DNA from: DATKMP01 sp035541775
GTDB lineage: Bacteria > Bacteroidota > Ignavibacteria > UBA10030
Reading direction: 5' to 3'
NCBI GenBank assembly: GCA_035541775.1
Contig: DATKMP010000302.1
Span: 1 to 9,766 of the forward strand
Length of the DNA stretch: 9,766 nt
A program made the translations under genes and the position numbers. Within the stretch, counting starts at the first letter, position 1; every line of letters begins with the position of its first letter. Shown here piece after piece: positions 7,042 through 9,766 of the stretch. A model generated the notes under the pieces. That model saw only the letters and a list, made by a program, of their open reading frames with translations, was not told the origin of the DNA and made no database searches.

Positions 7042-7602
7042 GTGAAAAAAATTACATTGTTTCTGTTGACCGTTGCTCTTGGAGTATCCATGGCTTCTGC
7101 GCAACCAGCGCAGGCGGCAAAAATTGCGTATGTCAATTCCGAAACCATTCTTCGTGAACTTCCCGAAGCACAAGAGGTAAAGAAGGAATTGGAAACTACG
7201 ATTCAAGCGTGGCAGGTAGAATATCAAAAGATGGTGAAAGATTTTCAGGATGCAAGCGACGATTATCAAAAGAAGCAAGCATTGTTGGATCCCAAAGCGA
7301 AAGACGATAAAGAAAAAGCATTGACAGCACAGCGCCAGCAAATTTTAGATTATCAAACGCAGAAGTTTGATACACGCGAAGGCGAAGGCGTAAAGTTGCG
7401 CGAACAAAAATTTGCCCCCATCCAGGAAAAAGTCTTGAAGGCAATTGAACAGGTTGCGAAAGAAGACGGATTCACGTACGTGTTCGATAAATTAGAAACA
7501 GCGAGCAATTTATTGTATGCCGATGCAAAGTTCGATCTTACTTATAAAGTGATCGACCGTTTGAAACGCGGCGCACCAGCGGCGACTCCGAAAGCGAAAT
7601 AA
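7042..7602 (+). CDS. OmpH/Skp-family periplasmic chaperone (first copy)
   Basis: Skp/OmpH proteins are trimeric 'jellyfish' chaperones that hold unfolded outer-membrane proteins in the periplasm and deliver them to BamA. This 186-residue protein has a signal peptide (Lys2-Lys3, hydrophobic core to about residue 17; cleavage probably ASA|QP at 20/21, or AQA|AK at 25/26). Next comes the family strand motif KIAYVNSETILRELPEAQ (27-44), a long charged, heptad-like helical region (about 45-130) expected to form the tentacles, and a closing motif KEDGFTYVFDK. A short Ala/Pro/Lys tail (about 177-186) follows. The start is GTG with GAGAGG upstream. It is followed 38 bases later by a paralogue. Position near bamA and before lpxD matches the skp locus of many Gram-negative bacteria. 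Family assignment is strong; exact client range is unknown. Confidence 0.9.
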   Translation: MKKITLFLLTVALGVSMASAQPAQAAKIAYVNSETILRELPEAQEVKKELETTIQAWQVEYQKMVKDFQDASDDYQKKQALLDPKAKDDKEKALTAQRQQILDYQTQKFDTREGEGVKLREQKFAPIQEKVLKAIEQVAKEDGFTYVFDKLETASNLLYADAKFDLTYKVIDRLKRGAPAATPKAK

Positions 7603-7622
7603 AAATATATTCATGATAGTTT

Positions 7623-7634
7623 CTCCGAAAGGAG
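7623..7634 (+). promoter_or_regulatory. SD-covering hairpin upstream of the second ompH gene
   Basis: CTCC (7623-7626), loop GAAA (7627-7630, a GNRA tetraloop) and GGAG (7631-7634) form a perfect four-base-pair stem. Its 3' arm is the Shine-Dalgarno of the ATG at 7641, six bases downstream. Folding would hide the ribosome binding site. The stem is short, so it would be at most a mild or temperature-sensitive brake. The Shine-Dalgarno assignment is firm; a regulatory role for the stem is inferred. Confidence 0.45.
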
Positions 7635-7640
7635 TGTAAA

Positions 7641-8234
7641 ATGAAACACTATGGTAAATGGCTAATCGTTTTGGCATGTATGGCCATGCCTGCGGCAGCG
7701 CAACAGGTAAAAATCGGATATTTTAATTCCGATGCCGTGATGAAGCAGCTTCCCGATGCACAGGATGCACAAAAGCAACTCGACCAGCTTGTGGCGGATT
7801 GGCAGCAGGAAATCAATAAAATGCAGGACGATTGGAAGCACAAGTTCGATGATTACGATAAACGAAAGTTGATTATGACCGATCAGCGCCGTGCAGAGGC
7901 CGAACGCGAATTGCGGGATCTCGATCAAAAGATTGTCGATTATCGAAATCAAAAGTTCGGACAAAACGGCGAGTTGTTCAACAAACAAAACGAACTGATG
8001 AAGCCTGTGCAAGATCGTGTCTTCAAGGCCGTGCAGGATGTCGCCAAAGAAGATAGTTACGATTATATCTTCGATAAAAGCAGCGATGTGCTGTTGATGT
8101 ACACAAACGAAAAGTACGACGTGACGCTCAAAGTTGCAGATAAACTTAAAATCGTCATGCCGGAAACCACAACATCGCCGGTGCGTTCAACACCACCGAC
8201 ATCGCCGGCAACGCCGCCGCCGACAGGCAAATAA
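7641..8234 (+). CDS. OmpH/Skp-family periplasmic chaperone (second copy)
   Basis: This second Skp/OmpH-like protein has 197 residues and is nearly colinear with its upstream neighbour. It has a signal peptide (likely cleavage AAA|QQ at 20/21), the opening motif VKIGYFNSDAVMKQLPDAQ (23-41), a long charged helical region, and the closing motif KEDSYDYIFDK. Conserved landmarks such as the LP(E/D)AQ motif, a central Trp, DY-Q/N-QKF and VAKED match the first copy, so the pair looks like an old tandem duplication that has since diverged strongly. It differs in ending with a low-complexity tail (173-197) with eight Pro and seven Thr in 25 residues, expected to be disordered in the periplasm. The ATG has a good AAAGGAG six bases upstream, partly covered by a small hairpin. 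Its stop is seven bases or fewer from the lpxD start. Confidence 0.9.
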   Translation: MKHYGKWLIVLACMAMPAAAQQVKIGYFNSDAVMKQLPDAQDAQKQLDQLVADWQQEINKMQDDWKHKFDDYDKRKLIMTDQRRAEAERELRDLDQKIVDYRNQKFGQNGELFNKQNELMKPVQDRVFKAVQDVAKEDSYDYIFDKSSDVLLMYTNEKYDVTLKVADKLKIVMPETTTSPVRSTPPTSPATPPPTGK

Positions 8235-8240
8235 TTGGCA

Positions 8241-9323
8241 ATGACGATTCAAGAAATTGCAGCATGGTTCAACGGTGAACTCGTCGGCGCATCGATTGAT
8301 CCCCAGCTTGTCATCGGTCGTGTTTCTAAAATTGAAGAAGCCGATACAGGCAGTGCAACGTTTGTAGCCAATCCGAAATACGAAAAATTCCTTGCTACTA
8401 CACAAGCGTCGCTCGTGTTAGTCTCGCGCAAACTGGATGCTGCAAAATATTCCGAACGGACTTCGCTGGTGTTGCTGCGGGTGGATGATCCGTATGTTTC
8501 GTTTCTTCATCTGCTAAAACGATTGACGCCGCAGGTCGATCCGTTTTCGGAAGGAATTCATCCCACGGCAGTTATTTCGCAATCTGCCCGTCTCGGAAAA
8601 AATGTTTCTGTGGGAGCATACACCGTCATTGGTGATGAGGTACGCATCGATGACGATACAAAAATTGGATCCGGCTGTACCATCGGGAAACAAGTTCAGA
8701 TTGGAAAAGGGTGTTTGTTCTATCCCCATGTAACCATCTATCATTGCTGCAGACTTGCCAATCGTATCACGCTCCATTCCGGTGCAGTGATCGGCGCTGA
8801 CGGCTTTGGCTTTGCTCCGAAAGCAGATGGGACGTACGAAAAAATTCCGCAGCTTGGCATTGTTGTTCTCTACGACGATGTCGAAATCGGCGCGAACACA
8901 ACCATCGATCGGGCCACGCTCGGCGAAACGCGCATTCACCGCGGAGTGAAGATCGATAATTTGGTACAAGTGGCGCACAATGTTGTGATCGGTGAGCACA
9001 CGGTGATAGCTTCGCAAACCGGTATTAGCGGCAGCACAAAAATCGGCAGGCATTGTATGATTGCCGGTCAAGTTGGAATTGCCGGGCACGTACAAATTGC
9101 AGATCGTACCGTCATCATGGCGCAGTCGGGTATTCCCAATTCCATTACCGAAGCGGGAAAATCCTTTTTCGGATATCCGGCCGATGAAGCACGGAAAGCA
9201 CAGCGCATGTATATTGCAATGAAACACGTGCCGGATGCGTTGCGAGAACTTGCCGCATTACAAAAAAAAGTTGCAGAGCTTGAGCAGCAGGTGCTTAAGC
9301 AAGAACCACCAAAACAAAGTTAA
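8241..9323 (+). CDS. lpxD: UDP-3-O-(3-hydroxyacyl)glucosamine N-acyltransferase
   Basis: LpxD transfers a 3-hydroxyacyl chain from acyl carrier protein to the 2-amino group of UDP-3-O-acyl-glucosamine, the third step of lipid A synthesis, in the cytoplasm. The N-terminal uridine-binding domain (about 1-100) contains FVANPKYEKF (41-50). A left-handed beta-helix of hexapeptide repeats follows (about 105-315), with GADGFGFAP from 185 and the catalytic-type His246 in LVQVAHNVVIG. A C-terminal helix (about 320-360, LRELAALQKKVAELEQQ) matches the acyl-carrier-binding end of the family. All landmarks are present in 360 residues. ATG 8241 is chosen because MTIQEIAAWFNGELVG aligns with the usual family start. 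An in-frame TTG at 8235, directly after the ompH stop and better spaced from AGG at 8225-8227, would add two residues and cannot be excluded. Confidence 0.95.
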   Translation: MTIQEIAAWFNGELVGASIDPQLVIGRVSKIEEADTGSATFVANPKYEKFLATTQASLVLVSRKLDAAKYSERTSLVLLRVDDPYVSFLHLLKRLTPQVDPFSEGIHPTAVISQSARLGKNVSVGAYTVIGDEVRIDDDTKIGSGCTIGKQVQIGKGCLFYPHVTIYHCCRLANRITLHSGAVIGADGFGFAPKADGTYEKIPQLGIVVLYDDVEIGANTTIDRATLGETRIHRGVKIDNLVQVAHNVVIGEHTVIASQTGISGSTKIGRHCMIAGQVGIAGHVQIADRTVIMAQSGIPNSITEAGKSFFGYPADEARKAQRMYIAMKHVPDALRELAALQKKVAELEQQVLKQEPPKQS

Positions 9324-9327
9324 GGAA
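9322..9327 (+). promoter_or_regulatory. Ribosome binding site of lpxC, overlapping the lpxD stop
   Basis: AAGGAA starts inside the lpxD TAA stop codon and lies four bases before ATG 9332. The overlap means ribosomes finishing lpxD sit on the lpxC initiation site, which suggests coupling. Confidence 0.6.
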
Positions 9328-9331
9328 AACC

Positions 9332-9766
9332 ATGCTTGTTCAGCAAATGACCATTAAGAAATCAGTATCTATGTCAGGTGTGGGGTTGCACACAGGTGTG
9401 CAAACGACCATGACGTTTAAACCGGCGCCGGAGAATTTCGGCATACGGTTTCGTCGTGTGGATTTATCCGGCGCGCCGGAAATTCCAGCGGATGTAGATC
9501 ACGTGGTCGATTTGAAGCGCGGGACAACGCTTGGCATTGGCGATGCGCGCGTGCACACAGTGGAACATGTGCTTGCCGCCGTTGCAGGCATGCAAATCGA
9601 TAATATCCTTATTGAACTCAACAATATCGAACCGCCGATTGCAGACGGCAGTTCAAAACCGTTTGTCGATATGTTGTTGGACGCGGGTTTGGAAGATCAA
9701 GAAGCGCCGAAAGATTATCTCATTATCGATCAAGTGATCCATTATCAAGATCCTGAACGCGGGGTC
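9332..9766 (+). CDS. lpxC: UDP-3-O-acyl-N-acetylglucosamine deacetylase LpxC (N-terminal 145 codons, cut by right edge)
   Basis: LpxC is the zinc enzyme that removes the acetyl group from UDP-3-O-acyl-GlcNAc, the committed step of lipid A synthesis; its product is the substrate of LpxD. The open frame from ATG 9332 runs off the window with no stop. Landmarks are TIKKSVSMSGVGLHTG (7-22), HTVEHVLAAVAGM (75-87) containing Glu78 and the zinc ligand His79 (the same numbers as the E. coli enzyme), and IEPPIADGSSKPFVDML (99-115). The second zinc-ligand region and the catalytic His lie beyond the edge. In Bacteroidota/Chlorobiota, lpxC is commonly fused to fabZ (hydroxyacyl-ACP dehydratase); whether that is so here cannot be seen. 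Confidence 0.95.
   Translation, partial: MLVQQMTIKKSVSMSGVGLHTGVQTTMTFKPAPENFGIRFRRVDLSGAPEIPADVDHVVDLKRGTTLGIGDARVHTVEHVLAAVAGMQIDNILIELNNIEPPIADGSSKPFVDMLLDAGLEDQEAPKDYLIIDQVIHYQDPERGV

Noticed and set aside
8514..9227. Minus-strand open frame of 237 codons opposite lpxD
   Set aside because: It mirrors the hexapeptide repeats of lpxD. The repeat bias keeps stops out of the opposite strand; no motif supports a real gene.

Overview
The window looks like chromosomal, core-genome DNA from a Gram-negative bacterium of the Bacteroidota/Chlorobiota (FCB) group, most likely from an Ignavibacteria- or Kapabacteria-like lineage. The evidence is the order uppS, bamA, two ompH/skp-like genes, lpxD, lpxC with no cdsA or rseP in between, a ClpC-type Clp ATPase with a UVR segment, and the style of the proteins. 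Several genes have clear Shine-Dalgarno sites, and the intergenic region has classical TTGACA/TATATT-type promoter elements. Both argue against the main Bacteroidia/Flavobacteriia. The taxonomic placement is an inference; no search was possible.

Layout. Bases 1-1549 (minus strand) hold the N-terminal 516 codons of clpC, which continues past the left edge. Bases 1550-1785 are a divergent regulatory region with a near-consensus clpC promoter facing left and two candidate promoters facing right. From 1786 to the right edge all genes are on the plus strand and tightly packed: uppS (undecaprenyl diphosphate synthase), bamA (outer-membrane protein insertase), aguB (N-carbamoylputrescine amidase), aguA (agmatine deiminase), a 92-base gap with a possible internal promoter and small hairpin, two tandem ompH/skp-like periplasmic chaperone genes, lpxD, and the first 145 codons of lpxC, cut by the right edge. 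No stretch over 300 bases lacks a gene. I see no RNA genes, mobile elements or CRISPR arrays.

How the genes fit together. UppS makes the lipid carrier for peptidoglycan and O-antigen units. BamA inserts beta-barrel proteins into the outer membrane. OmpH/Skp proteins chaperone those barrels across the periplasm. LpxC and LpxD carry out early steps of lipid A synthesis. Together they form an envelope-building operon. The unexpected part is a complete two-step agmatine-to-putrescine module (AguA then AguB) placed between bamA and the ompH pair and joined to bamA by stop/start overlaps (TGATG, then ATGA), which suggests translational coupling. This is the most interesting feature of the window. 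I found no clearly undescribed defence or mobile system. Other points worth checking are a small GAAA-loop hairpin covering the Shine-Dalgarno of the second ompH gene, the Pro/Thr-rich tail of that protein, and a BamA C-terminus that ends in Met rather than an aromatic residue.
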